Positions 50,043 to 59,565 of a stretch of DNA of 64,000 bases are shown here, one piece after another. The stretch spans positions 1-64,000 of the forward strand of contig JAIBEZ010000026.1 in assembly GCA_019459485.1 (NCBI GenBank), read 5' to 3'. Source of the stretch: Prolixibacteraceae bacterium (lineage in GTDB: Bacteria > Bacteroidota > Bacteroidia > Bacteroidales > Prolixibacteraceae). The notes beneath the pieces are model-generated. The model saw nothing but the letters and a program-made list of their open reading frames with translations. It made no database searches and was not told where the DNA came from. The number at the start of each line of letters is the position of its first letter. Position 1 is the stretch's first letter. A program made the translations under genes and the position numbers.

Positions 50043-52772
50043 TTAAAGCATTACTTTTAATTCAGCCCCGAAATATACCGATGGATTTCTTCGGATAAAC
50101 GAACCCGCTCGTTTATATTCATATTGAGGGCGATAATTTACAGCGTTGTTCACGTAGAAGCTCAATTTCATTTTATCGTAAATTTCTTTCGACAAGCGGA
50201 AATTCGTTTGAAATAGTGGCGACATGACTTCCTTCAGATAATAGTTCTGGCTTTTCAGGTCAACAAAGCGAATATAGTCCGGATTTGTCCTCATTTCAGG
50301 AGTAAATGTTTTTGTGCTTCCGTCAGCATAAACCAGATAGATCGGCGCCTCATCGTATTCCGGAAAGTAATAACTATCGTACCAAATCGTCTGCAGCGTG
50401 GTTGACAGAATCAAACGCAACTTTGGTATCTGGGTCACCATTCGCAGGTTGGTATTCAGTCGTTCACTGATTTTACTTTCTCCTTCAGGATAAATACCTA
50501 CATACAAATATGGATTTGCGGAGGCGCTTGCTGGCTGAAATTGATACGAAACAGTGCTATTGATACGCTTCGTTCGCAACCAGGCTCCATCGAGGGTAAA
50601 AGAAGTATAAATTGAACTGATTTTCCCGAATTCGAAACTGAACTCGACACCGGATTTTTGAGTTTCCTGATTATTGACCGGCATCCGATACGAAACCGGA
50701 GCAATCGATGGTATTTTGACAAGTGTTTGCGGATCGGGTTTTGTCCCCGCAGGTATGTTGTCGGGTTGATATCTGTCGTAATTGATGAATAAATAATTGC
50801 TCGCAAAGTCGAATCCATTGCTCAGGTTTTCTCTGAAAACAGTAATAATTCCATTTACTTTTTTAAACCTGAAAATCAGGCTGGCTTCTATTTTCAGGTT
50901 TTCCGAAGGTTTTAATTCAGCGTTTGCGGTTTCGTATATCCGGGTGTTGATAATTGAAGTATTTATAAGCGGGTCGCCTGCATAGAAACTCAACACGCCC
51001 AAATCGAAATATGCTTTGTCGGGATATAAATAATGCAGCGATGGCGATTTGAAGGTTTTACCGATTCCAAAACCGACGGCCATTTTATCGAAAACACTGT
51101 TGTTATTTCGGGAAAGAAAAGAATATTGGGCATTGAACCGGGGTTCGGCATAAAATCCAAGCCCGCTTTTAAACACTCCTGAAGATTGAAAATTATTCAA
51201 CCTGAACCCAGCCTGTACATCCAGAAATGTTTTTCCCAATGTCAGTAACAACTTATCTTCCAGATAAACTGAATAATTTTGCAATGCAGGAATGTCTCTG
51301 TATTTCCTGGGTCGTACGGTGTAGGAAGATATGAAAGGAGGATTGACAATGTCGTAAATCTGCCCATCGCCGTAATTTGCGTTCAGGCGGTAATCGAATC
51401 CGTAGAGTATCTTATTGGTGATGCCGTTGTGGAAATTGATAAATTTATTCGCCGTGATCTGACCAAAAACAGTTACCGGCTTGCCATCGATGGTATAGCT
51501 GGTAAATTGTTCGGAAGGCAGAAATATCCCATAATTTTCACCTTCTGTCAGCGAAGTCGAGATCATTTGTATCCCACTGGTTGACCGGTATTTGTCTTCG
51601 CTGCTGATTTGATGGGCGTAGGATACCGAAAACGAATAATCAAGGCTTGTCAGCAACTTCAGTTCCGGCGACCATTTCCCATACATATTAAAGCGAAGTC
51701 CACGGTCTTTCGATCGTATTCTTTCGCCGGAAACCATTGCATCAGGATCCGTTTTCTCATCATCAATGGTTTCGTAATAACTAACTTTTGCATGGTATGT
51801 CAATGGGATTTTCAGTGGGTCGAATATTTTCGAAAAGCCAACTTCGGCCGTCAACCGGTTAAATCCATTGTACTTGCTGCGCAAATCATCAAACGACTGC
51901 AAATAATCGAAGTTGAAATTCAGATTGCTGCGTATTGATTTCAGGCTTAAACCTTTGCCGAATGTAATTTGCTTTATTTTGGGATCGGTTTTAAGTTTTA
52001 CCTCCAAAGGAGTGTATCCGGCTTTTGTTTTAATGAGAACAACTCCTGAAGTGAGGTCGCCAAAAGTCACTGATGGAATCCCCTTGATGACTTCAACCGA
52101 CTCAATATTATCTGTCGGTATTTGTCGCAGATCGAGGCCGGACCCAACCACTGTGCTAAAATTATCGTCCGATCTTGAAGTTGAAAAGGTTTGTATGTTG
52201 GCATCGTTTGAGACAGGCGACCCATCGACCATGATGGCAGTTCCCATTGCGCTGTTGTGATCGTCTCCAATCTCACGGATTGAAATTCGCTGTGCAGACC
52301 TCAGATCAGGATTAGCGGAGAGATTGCCCGGAAGTAGTTGCATCACATCAGCCAGACTTGTCGGCTGCACGTGTTCAATGGCCGCATTTCCAATGATTGA
52401 AGAAGTTGAAATCCCGTTATCGTTTTTTGAAAGCACTGTTATTTCATCCATATCATACGAAATCGGAACCATTTCTATCCTGAAATTTGATTCTGACAAA
52501 AGTGCAGATTCAAATTTCCGGGAATACGTTTCGAACCCTAAACAATGAACATGGATGGTAAAAAATGGGATATTTGACAGCTTGACAACAAACAATCCGA
52601 GTCGGTCGGATGATGTCCATGAACCGGTTTCCTGTATATATATCGAGGCAAAGCTAACTGGCTCCCCGGTTCTTTTGCTTAACAATTCACCCCTGATTAC
52701 CTGCGGAGACTGAGCGAAAATCCCTGATGCTAAAGCAAATAAACATAGGCTGACGGCAATCTTTTTCAACAT
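50043..52772 (-). CDS. TonB-dependent outer-membrane receptor
   Basis: A 909-residue protein. After the signal peptide (to about residue 20, IFAQS) comes a carboxypeptidase-regulatory-like domain (VIRGELLSKRTGEPVSFASI) and then the plug (SLADVMQLLPGN, AMGTAIMVDGSPVSNDAN, VEVIKGIPSVTFGDLTSGVV). The 22-strand barrel ends FGAELKVML. It lacks the length and SusC signature of glycan receptors; the short plug pattern is nearer to siderophore, metal or heme receptors. It opens a six-gene operon with only 3-10 bp gaps or overlaps between genes. Confidence 0.92.
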   Translation of the reverse strand: MLKKIAVSLCLFALASGIFAQSPQVIRGELLSKRTGEPVSFASIYIQETGSWTSSDRLGLFVVKLSNIPFFTIHVHCLGFETYSRKFESALLSESNFRIEMVPISYDMDEITVLSKNDNGISTSSIIGNAAIEHVQPTSLADVMQLLPGNLSANPDLRSAQRISIREIGDDHNSAMGTAIMVDGSPVSNDANIQTFSTSRSDDNFSTVVGSGLDLRQIPTDNIESVEVIKGIPSVTFGDLTSGVVLIKTKAGYTPLEVKLKTDPKIKQITFGKGLSLKSIRSNLNFNFDYLQSFDDLRSKYNGFNRLTAEVGFSKIFDPLKIPLTYHAKVSYYETIDDEKTDPDAMVSGERIRSKDRGLRFNMYGKWSPELKLLTSLDYSFSVSYAHQISSEDKYRSTSGIQMISTSLTEGENYGIFLPSEQFTSYTIDGKPVTVFGQITANKFINFHNGITNKILYGFDYRLNANYGDGQIYDIVNPPFISSYTVRPRKYRDIPALQNYSVYLEDKLLLTLGKTFLDVQAGFRLNNFQSSGVFKSGLGFYAEPRFNAQYSFLSRNNNSVFDKMAVGFGIGKTFKSPSLHYLYPDKAYFDLGVLSFYAGDPLINTSIINTRIYETANAELKPSENLKIEASLIFRFKKVNGIITVFRENLSNGFDFASNYLFINYDRYQPDNIPAGTKPDPQTLVKIPSIAPVSYRMPVNNQETQKSGVEFSFEFGKISSIYTSFTLDGAWLRTKRINSTVSYQFQPASASANPYLYVGIYPEGESKISERLNTNLRMVTQIPKLRLILSTTLQTIWYDSYYFPEYDEAPIYLVYADGSTKTFTPEMRTNPDYIRFVDLKSQNYYLKEVMSPLFQTNFRLSKEIYDKMKLSFYVNNAVNYRPQYEYKRAGSFIRRNPSVYFGAELKVML

Positions 52773-52810
52773 AAAAACAGTATCAGGTTATTCAGGGAGC
52801 GGAATGCCAG

Positions 52811-52832
52811 TCGGTGACATTTTGCTCACCGA
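52811..52832. terminator. Hairpin between the T9SS propeller gene and the TonB receptor gene
   Basis: TCGGTGA (52811-52817) and TCACCGA (52826-52832) pair around an 8-nt loop, 6 bp past the stop of the minus-strand gene at 52838. No T-run follows, so termination may be partial, allowing some read-through into the receptor operon. Confidence 0.4.
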
Positions 52833-52837
52833 AAATA

Positions 52838-55204
52838 CTATTTAAAAATTACTTTTTGAGTATATTTTTTCCCTTCTATCAATGCCGCAACAATATAAAT
52901 TCCGGGAGTGAAGGAGTTGTACTCAATTCTGTAATTCTGGGCGCGGGGTTCAGTATCAGCCAACAGTTGGCCTGAAATGCTGTACACCAGGCAACGATCA
53001 ATATTTCGGTTGCCGGAAACCAGTTCCAGTGCTGATGTGCCGTACAAAACCTTCAAAGCGTTTGGAGCTTTCACGTCCGCAACAAAAGTTTTTATATCCA
53101 GATCTGATACGGCCACCTTGTAAACATTTGATTTCCCCAAAACATACAATGAATCATTCAAGACTTTACCGGCAGCAAAAATTGGGACTCCCAGATTACA
53201 GTCTTTCCAGGTAGTACCATCATCGTTTGTAAATTTGTTCGAAGTTGACGATCCGACCGACATCAATGAGTTATTATCCAGTACAACCAAGTCAAATCCA
53301 CCAGACACCCCATTTATCTTAGAAAAAGTGTTGCCACCATCTCTGGTTACAAAAGCTCCTTTATTATTGGATGTTTGAAAATACACTTCATCGTTGGAGT
53401 ACATTGTTATTGAGCTGACAATCAGACTACTGTCAGTTCCAATTGTAAGTTTTGGGTATAAATCGGCAAATGTTTTTCCTCCATCAATTGTTTTCAGGAG
53501 AATTTTATTGCCTGCGAAGTAACCAGTTTCTCCTGAAAATTTAATAGACGTTACAATGTCGCCTCCAAAATCTTTCGTGACAGCAGTCCATAAATCACCC
53601 CCATCAATTGTTTTAAATACGCGCGAATGTTTTGTTACTGTTTTTGGAACCGAAATTGTGTCGAACCAACCAACGTAAATAAAAGCCTTTTTTGCATCCA
53701 CACATTCAATGGTATAATTGTCCATTCCATAACATCCTTTCAGTGTCGGATTTTTTGATGCATCAGAGGGCGTGTCTTTACCAACGTTTTTGGTATTGAG
53801 CACTTTCCAGGTTTTCCATGCATCTTCGGTTTTATAAATCAATCCACTTAAATAATAATCTTCTCCGGTAGGAAAATCGACGAGCCTGAATCTGCGAGAG
53901 CTGATATACCCTGCATTTCCTGAAGAACTTGCACTCCGGAAATCATATTTTCCATCATAGGTGATTATCGATGGCAATGTAGCGTCTGACCATGTTTTAC
54001 CCTTATCTGTTGTTCTTTTTGCAATTTGGTCGTCGCCGATTATTAATGCATTGCTGCCATCGAATAAATACATTTTCTGAAGAATTGAATTTCCTTCAGC
54101 AAGGGTCTTAGTTATCCACTTGTAATTTCCGGATTTCAGATCGCTAATGGCAATCTTATAAACAACTGATGTTGCCAGTACATATAGTGAATCGTTGAAA
54201 ACACCGGGAATTTCCCAACAGGTCTTTCCGGGATAACTACTAACCCAGGTTGCACCTCCGTCTATTGTAGCTTTAGACGCTGAAGACGACCCTAAAACGA
54301 TCATTACGTTATCGTCCAATTTATAGATATCATTACCACCAGTGGGCCCATTCATTTTAGTAAATGTCTTGCCGCCATCAACTGAGTTGAAGACACCCGT
54401 CATTGTTACAACATTAATCTCATTATTTTTTAACGAGCGAATTTCATTAATAAAAACAGTACTTCCGGCCACCAATGAGAGCGTATTAAAAATGTCAGTA
54501 ACGACATCGTTTTCGCTTGATGCTTTCAGTAATATTTTGTTACCGCCAATGTAAATGTCTGATTCAAACTTTTTTATCGCATTGATATAAGCACCCCCCA
54601 GATCCGGTGTAATGGCAGTCCATTTTGCGCCGCCATCATTGGTTTTAAAAACAGCCGAATGCTGTTTCTTTGTTCCGGTAGAAACATCAAACCAGTGAAC
54701 AAAAACCATTGCGCTGGTGCTGCTGATGCTTAGTACCGCATACGGATTGAATGAAATACACCCATTTGCATGAGGGTTTAAACCAGGATCGGTACCCTCA
54801 CCGATCGTTGAAAGATCAAGTTGTGTCCATGTTGTACCATTATCAATGGTTTTAAGCACAACACCATTAACGAAAACATCGTCTTCTCCCCCGGTTGGAT
54901 ATCTTACAAACAGCGTCTTCCTGCCAACAATATAACCAACGTTATCTGTTATACTAATATCGTTGAAATGATATTTTGGATTAAACAAGCCCACATCAGT
55001 CCACGAAGCGCCTTTGTCTGTTGTAATCTTAAATGTTTTTCCGAAGCCTGCAATAACCGCAGTATTTTCATCGTGAATACTCATCCCCTGAAGATTATTG
55101 TCTTTGCTAATCTCCTGGACTTTCCAATTAAAAACGGGAGCCGAAATTTGAGAAAAAGAGGAAACAGGTATAGAAAATATTAATAGTAAAATCAATAATT
55201 TCAT
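52838..55204 (-). CDS. T9SS-exported duplicated beta-propeller (YCF48/BNR-like) protein
   Basis: 788 residues from the ATG at 55204 (MKLLILLLIFSIPVSSFSQ signal); the extra upstream codons are unlikely. Two homologous halves of about 350 residues each carry photosynthesis-stability-factor/BNR-type blades (TTDKGASWTDV, TNDGGAKWTAITPDLGG and TIDGGDLWTAVTKDFGG, NSVDGGKTFTKM and TRDGGNTFSKI). The C-terminal 75 residues form a type IX sorting domain (GIYIVAALIEGKKYTQKVIF). It should be exported to the cell surface. It lies just upstream of the TonB receptor operon and may be a surface binding protein for it, or an independent adhesin. Confidence 0.85.
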   Translation of the reverse strand: MKLLILLLIFSIPVSSFSQISAPVFNWKVQEISKDNNLQGMSIHDENTAVIAGFGKTFKITTDKGASWTDVGLFNPKYHFNDISITDNVGYIVGRKTLFVRYPTGGEDDVFVNGVVLKTIDNGTTWTQLDLSTIGEGTDPGLNPHANGCISFNPYAVLSISSTSAMVFVHWFDVSTGTKKQHSAVFKTNDGGAKWTAITPDLGGAYINAIKKFESDIYIGGNKILLKASSENDVVTDIFNTLSLVAGSTVFINEIRSLKNNEINVVTMTGVFNSVDGGKTFTKMNGPTGGNDIYKLDDNVMIVLGSSSASKATIDGGATWVSSYPGKTCWEIPGVFNDSLYVLATSVVYKIAISDLKSGNYKWITKTLAEGNSILQKMYLFDGSNALIIGDDQIAKRTTDKGKTWSDATLPSIITYDGKYDFRSASSSGNAGYISSRRFRLVDFPTGEDYYLSGLIYKTEDAWKTWKVLNTKNVGKDTPSDASKNPTLKGCYGMDNYTIECVDAKKAFIYVGWFDTISVPKTVTKHSRVFKTIDGGDLWTAVTKDFGGDIVTSIKFSGETGYFAGNKILLKTIDGGKTFADLYPKLTIGTDSSLIVSSITMYSNDEVYFQTSNNKGAFVTRDGGNTFSKINGVSGGFDLVVLDNNSLMSVGSSTSNKFTNDDGTTWKDCNLGVPIFAAGKVLNDSLYVLGKSNVYKVAVSDLDIKTFVADVKAPNALKVLYGTSALELVSGNRNIDRCLVYSISGQLLADTEPRAQNYRIEYNSFTPGIYIVAALIEGKKYTQKVIFK

Positions 55205-55360
55205 AAAGACAGTTTTAAAGTTAGTTAGAATTTTCAATTGACCAAGATAGTCAATTTTGACAGAGTTCTGCATTTTGCCTTTTGCCGCATAATTGTTCAA
55301 GCTATCAGTTAAATCTAAGCACGTTTATCGGCAAGCGTTTCTGGTAGAAAGTAAAAAAAC

Positions 55361-55387
55361 AGGAGGAAGAGGAGGAGGAGGAGGAGG
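55361..55387. repeat. (AGG)n trinucleotide repeat
   Basis: Nine near-perfect AGG units (one AGA-type imperfection) form an all-purine tract about 157 bp upstream of the propeller gene start and 70 bp after the end of the next lipoprotein gene. On the coding strand of the propeller gene it reads CCT repeats. Repeat-number change could affect its promoter. Confidence 0.7.
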
Positions 55388-55456
55388 TTGTGAGCGATGG
55401 TAAGATTTACTCGCTCCGGCATTTGATTGTGAAACAGTATCAGGTAAATTTTCGGG

Positions 55457-55897
55457 TTATTCTTTCATTCTTAAGCCGGGGTATTTGGTGTCAATGAATT
55501 TAATAGCTTCTTCTTTGGTTTGGAAAAGATCGCCTTCAATTTCATCCCAGTCCTCTCCATTCCTTATACTAAATTTTGTGCAACCCTTAACTGGACCCGC
55601 AACAATATCTTCAAGTGATCTCATTCTAATTTTATCGGATTGAATGCTGATTACCTTTGCATTAACCTCTTTTATTCTTATGGGCAATCCACTTTCATCA
55701 TTCACAATTACAATCCCGTAACAAGTTATTCCTTCTTTTACCCATGAACCAAGCTTATGTGGAATGACCTCATTGGTGATAATTTTACTTTCATCGTATT
55801 TATATTGCGCCAGAATTTTTGACTTATCGCTTTGAACACAGCCAGAAATATTCAATAACAATAAAACACCTGCAATAATCAAGATCAATTGTTTCAT
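55457..55897 (-). CDS. Hypothetical lipoprotein
   Basis: A 146-residue protein with a lipoprotein signal (LLLLNISGC, Cys at residue 20). The mature domain has an OB- or PDZ-like beta pattern (GITCYGIVIVNDESGLPIRI, VNAKVISIQSDKIRM) and ends with a helix (QTKEEAIKFIDTKYPG). No family recognised. Its upstream region (55898-56082) is AT-rich and holds no gene. Confidence 0.65.
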   Translation of the reverse strand: MKQLILIIAGVLLLLNISGCVQSDKSKILAQYKYDESKIITNEVIPHKLGSWVKEGITCYGIVIVNDESGLPIRIKEVNAKVISIQSDKIRMRSLEDIVAGPVKGCTKFSIRNGEDWDEIEGDLFQTKEEAIKFIDTKYPGLRMKE

Positions 55898-56082
55898 AAG
55901 CTTTAGAATATTTTGGTCAAACGCCGATAATTGGTCATACAGTTCAACGCATTAACTACCAAAACCAAAAAAAGTAACCGCAGCAAAAATATTTGTGCGA
56001 AACTACAAAAAAAGTAACACAGATTGAAATACAATTTTTTCATCCGTTCATTAGCAACACTTTAAATATTTCACAGAAACAG

Positions 56083-56112
56083 AAAAAAAATGGCCCGCAA
56101 ATTTGCGGGCCA
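56083..56112 (-). terminator. Terminator of the second ECF sigma factor gene
   Basis: TGGCCCGCAAA and TTTGCGGGCCA are perfect inverse complements (56091-56112), followed on the minus strand by eight T. It lies 38 bp past the sigma factor stop. Confidence 0.85.
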
Positions 56113-56150
56113 GAGAATATCTTAACTGCCTAACGTGTTCAGAAGTAATC

Positions 56151-56657
56151 CTAATAAGCGTAATCCTTCAACGATTTTTCCAGTTTTTTTCTGGTAAAGA
56201 AAATACGGCTTTTTACAGTTCCAAGCGGAAGCTTAAGTTCTTCTGCAATTTCCTTGTATTTAAAACCATCGAGGAACATGTTGAAAGGAACTTTGTATTC
56301 ATCTTCCAAGGCATTGATACATTTGATGATTTCTTTCGAGCTGTAAATTGATTCAGGAGAAGGATAACTTTTATCTTTTGAAAATTTCAAATGAAAATCG
56401 TTGTTCGCACCATCAAAAGTATTTTTTGATTTTACATTACGACGATAATTATTAATGAATGTATTTTTCATGATCGTGTAGATCCACGCCTTGAAATTTG
56501 TGTTTTGTGTAAACTTATCTCTATATACAAGAGCTTTCAAAAATGTTTCCTGAAGAAGATCCTGTGCTTTTTCGTGATCAGATGTCAGGCTTAATGCATA
56601 GTACAACAACTTGTCTTGCAGGCCTAAAAGTGCGGTGTTGAATTGAAGCTGTGTCAT
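56151..56657 (-). CDS. ECF-type RNA polymerase sigma factor
   Basis: 168 residues from the ATG at 56657; the longer frame adds 16 unconserved residues. Region 2 is LLYYALSLTSDHEKAQDLLQ with WIYTIMKNTFINNYRR, and region 4 is FKYKEIAEELKLPLGTVKSR. It has no adjoining anti-sigma factor gene and ends in its own terminator. The stand-alone layout recalls the general-stress-type ECF factors of Bacteroidales that lack a dedicated anti-sigma factor. Confidence 0.92.
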   Translation of the reverse strand: MTQLQFNTALLGLQDKLLYYALSLTSDHEKAQDLLQETFLKALVYRDKFTQNTNFKAWIYTIMKNTFINNYRRNVKSKNTFDGANNDFHLKFSKDKSYPSPESIYSSKEIIKCINALEDEYKVPFNMFLDGFKYKEIAEELKLPLGTVKSRIFFTRKKLEKSLKDYAY

Positions 56658-56931
56658 GGCGTTCTTGTTTTGATTGTTAATAATGATGCAAATATAGGGA
56701 TTCACTTCTTTATAAAAAGGATTTACAACTCTTTTATTCTTCGATATTTTTGATTGCTGATAAAGATTATTTATACAGGGTTACTCGCGCCAACAATTTT
56801 GAAATATACGAACATTACATAAGTTTGTTTTGTAATTACAACATGTTCTTAAACAAACATTTCCGCCGGGAATAAAATTGGAAATACATCATTTGTTTTG
56901 TACTTTGCAAAATTCCGAAATCACTTTCCAA

Positions 56932-56962
56932 CTTGTCTCACTACAATTAATTATTACTTTAG
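56932..56962 (+). promoter_or_regulatory. Possible promoter of the BtuB-like receptor gene
   Basis: CTTG (56932-56935), 19 bp, then TACTTTAG (56955-56962), one mismatch from each consensus element. It lies 24 bp upstream of the ATG. The 280-bp upstream gap shows no cobalamin riboswitch core. Confidence 0.4.
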
Positions 56963-56986
56963 CCGCCTCTTATTTTAAAATTTAGA

Positions 56987-59014
56987 ATGAAAAAAACGTT
57001 TAAAACCCACAACCGGGCTGAAATGTTTACATTCAAACGTTGGGGAAGAAAAGCTTATTCATTGTTCAGTGTTTTAAAACAACCTGTACGCATTGGCGTA
57101 CTGATGGTTGCTTATACTTCATTGTCTGAACCCGAATTGCTTTTTGCCCAAACCGACAGTTTGAAGGTAAGCATGGAATACAATCTCGACGAAGTCGAGG
57201 TGAATGCCCAAAGAGCACCTGTTACTTTCTCGCAGGTGGCGCGGATCGTATCCGTGATGGAGAGAAATGAAATTGAGGCGGCACCCGTCCAAAGTCTTCA
57301 GGAACTGCTTGAATATGCGCTGAGTGTTGATGTCCGGCAACGCGGTGTTCACGGAGTTCAGGCCGATATCTCGGTCAGGGGCGGCTCCTTCGATCAAACC
57401 TTAATCCTTCTCAACGGAATCAACATTTCCGATCCTCAAACCGGACATCATTCCCTCAATCTCCCCGTAAGCTTTAAAAACATTCAACGAATCGAAATTC
57501 TGGAAGGCCCTGCCGCCAGAGTATTCGGGCCAAATGCTTTTTCAGGAGCCATCAATATAATTACCAGTTCCGAAGAAAGCTCAGGTGTAAAACTCGATGT
57601 TTCAGGTGGGCAACACCAGCTTGCCGACGTCAATGTTTCAGGAAATCTTCAAACCGGAAACTGGAGCCAGTTTATGGCTGTCAACAGCATGTCGTCTGAC
57701 GGATACATCGACAATACCGATTTCAAGATCTGGAATGGATTTTATCAGGCAAAATTAAATACAAAACCAGGTACACTTGATTTTCAGATTGGAAGAACAA
57801 ACAAAGCATTTGGCGCAAACAGTTTTTACACTGCCACTTATCCAAATCAGTTTGAAGAAACAAAAACAACTTTTGCTTCCCTGAAATTCGAAACAGGCAC
57901 AAAAATCCATTTAACACCTTCGGTTTACTGGCGCCGTCATCAGGACAGGTTTGAACTTTTCAGGAGCGAGCCTGCCAGCTGGTATGCAGGGCACAATTAT
58001 CATTTAACCGATGTTTTCGGTAGCAACCTGAATGCCTGGTTCGCCTCGGCTTTTGGCAAAACAGCCTTCGGTGCTGAAATCAGATCGGAAAATGTATGGA
58101 GCAATGTTTTGGGCGAAACGCTCTCCTCCCCGATTGAAGTTCCGGGCGAATCCGGTCACTTCTTCACAAAATCGTATTCACGCACAACCGTTTCTTATTT
58201 TGCCGAACATTCGGTTTATCTAAAAAAATTGTCAGTTTCGGCAGGAGCCATGGCCAACTGGATTTCGGATCTTGGATTCGGATGGAATGTTTATCCCGGA
58301 TTGGATGCCTCCTATGCTATTTCAAATCATTTCAAATTATACGGATCAGCCAACTCCAGCCTCCGGATGCCAACATTCACCGATTTGTTTTACAACGGCC
58401 CGACAAATATTGGCAATCCGGACCTGAAACCTGAAAAATCTGTCACTTACGAAGGTGGGCTGAAACTTACCTTCAAAGGATTTTCGGGACATGCAGGAGC
58501 TTATCACCGCCGGGGTAAAGACCTGATTGACTGGGTACGCGAGACCGATACAGAAAAATGGCAAACAAAAAACCTGACCAGCATTAACTCCACCGGAATA
58601 GAAGTGAGCGGGGACTTCTTTCCTGAAAAAGTATGGAACAAGCCTGTATTTATTACCAAATTCGGGGTAAATTACTCTTACAGCGAACAGGATAAAGTCG
58701 AAAGTAATTTTCTCTCGTATTACGTGCTCGACAATCTGAAGCAGAAACTCGACATCGAACTCAACCACAAAATATGGAATAAGCTAAAAGGTTCGTGGAG
58801 AATAAGTTATCAGGACAGAAACGGGATGCGTACACAAACAGAATCCTATCAACCCTTCTGGCTGGTCAATGCACGAATCATGTGGAAAACGCCGTCAACC
58901 GAGATTTATTTACTGGCAGCCAACTTGTTTGATACAAATTATTACGACTTTGGAACTGTCGCGCAGCCTGGCCGCTGGATAAGCCTTGGAATCAGCCACC
59001 GGATAAAATTATAG
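56987..59014 (+). CDS. TonB-dependent receptor (BtuB/FepA-like)
   Basis: A 675-residue receptor with a long N-terminal leader: the hydrophobic segment is around residues 36-55, and mature residues begin about QTDSLKV. The plug has LDEVEVNAQRAP, SLQELLEYALSVDVRQRG, DISVRGGSFDQTLILLNGIN and RIEILEGPAARVFGPNAFSG, and the barrel ends SLGISHRIKL. The size and RGGSFDQT plug are those of vitamin B12, siderophore or heme receptors. There is no adjoining periplasmic or inner-membrane uptake system, so the ligand cannot be named. Confidence 0.9.
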   Translation: MKKTFKTHNRAEMFTFKRWGRKAYSLFSVLKQPVRIGVLMVAYTSLSEPELLFAQTDSLKVSMEYNLDEVEVNAQRAPVTFSQVARIVSVMERNEIEAAPVQSLQELLEYALSVDVRQRGVHGVQADISVRGGSFDQTLILLNGINISDPQTGHHSLNLPVSFKNIQRIEILEGPAARVFGPNAFSGAINIITSSEESSGVKLDVSGGQHQLADVNVSGNLQTGNWSQFMAVNSMSSDGYIDNTDFKIWNGFYQAKLNTKPGTLDFQIGRTNKAFGANSFYTATYPNQFEETKTTFASLKFETGTKIHLTPSVYWRRHQDRFELFRSEPASWYAGHNYHLTDVFGSNLNAWFASAFGKTAFGAEIRSENVWSNVLGETLSSPIEVPGESGHFFTKSYSRTTVSYFAEHSVYLKKLSVSAGAMANWISDLGFGWNVYPGLDASYAISNHFKLYGSANSSLRMPTFTDLFYNGPTNIGNPDLKPEKSVTYEGGLKLTFKGFSGHAGAYHRRGKDLIDWVRETDTEKWQTKNLTSINSTGIEVSGDFFPEKVWNKPVFITKFGVNYSYSEQDKVESNFLSYYVLDNLKQKLDIELNHKIWNKLKGSWRISYQDRNGMRTQTESYQPFWLVNARIMWKTPSTEIYLLAANLFDTNYYDFGTVAQPGRWISLGISHRIKL

Positions 59015-59081
59015 GTCATGCAGTTTTTTTTACTTCGGTGGAATGTATTATATTCGCAACCTGAAAATTAAATTTGAATGT

Positions 59082-59507
59082 ATGTTAAAAGGAATATTAG
59101 CGATTAGTGGTCAGCCCGGATTATTCAAAATGGTGACCGAAGCAAAAAACAGCATTATTGTTGAATCCTTGCTTACGGGCAAACGCATGCCGGCCTATTC
59201 AACTTCCAAAATAAGCGCTTTGGCCGACATTTCGGTGTTTACTGAAACCGGAGAAGTTCAGTTAAAAGAATTGTTTAAAAGAATTCAGGAAAGCGGGAAA
59301 GAAATTTCAACAAAAGCTACCTCCAACGAGTTCAAGGCATTCTTCGAAGAGGTAATTCCGGAATATGACAAAAACCGGGTTTATGTATCCGACATGAAGA
59401 AAATAATTCAGTGGTATCTGCTGCTGAACGAAAAAAACCTGCTGATTGAACCGGAAGTGCCGGAATCAGAAGAAGAAAAAACAGAAGAAAAAGAATCTGA
59501 TCAATAA
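59082..59507 (+). CDS. DUF5606 family protein
   Basis: 141 residues from the ATG at 59082. The conserved start MLKGILAISGQPGLFKMV, the SLLTGKRMPAYSTSKISAL segment and YDKNRVYVSDMKKI mark this small cytoplasmic family, which is common and conserved in Bacteroidota. It ends in an acidic tail (SEEEKTEEKESDQ). Function unknown. It follows the receptor gene by 67 bp and is closed by a terminator. Confidence 0.85.
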   Translation: MLKGILAISGQPGLFKMVTEAKNSIIVESLLTGKRMPAYSTSKISALADISVFTETGEVQLKELFKRIQESGKEISTKATSNEFKAFFEEVIPEYDKNRVYVSDMKKIIQWYLLLNEKNLLIEPEVPESEEEKTEEKESDQ

Positions 59508-59510
59508 AAT

Positions 59511-59542
59511 AAAAGAACCGCACCAATAAATGCGGTTCTTTT
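59511..59542. terminator. Bidirectional terminator between convergent genes
   Basis: AAAAGAACCGCA (59511-59522) and TGCGGTTCTTTT (59531-59542) form a perfect 12-bp stem around an 8-nt loop with T-runs on both strands. It serves the DUF5606 gene on the plus strand and the exonuclease gene on the minus strand. Confidence 0.85.
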
Positions 59543-59565
59543 GTTTAACGGACAATCATTAAACT

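Noticed and set aside
56706-56986. Cobalamin riboswitch before the BtuB-like receptor
   Set aside because: The conserved B12-box core (GCCACTG) and the accompanying stems were not found on the plus strand.
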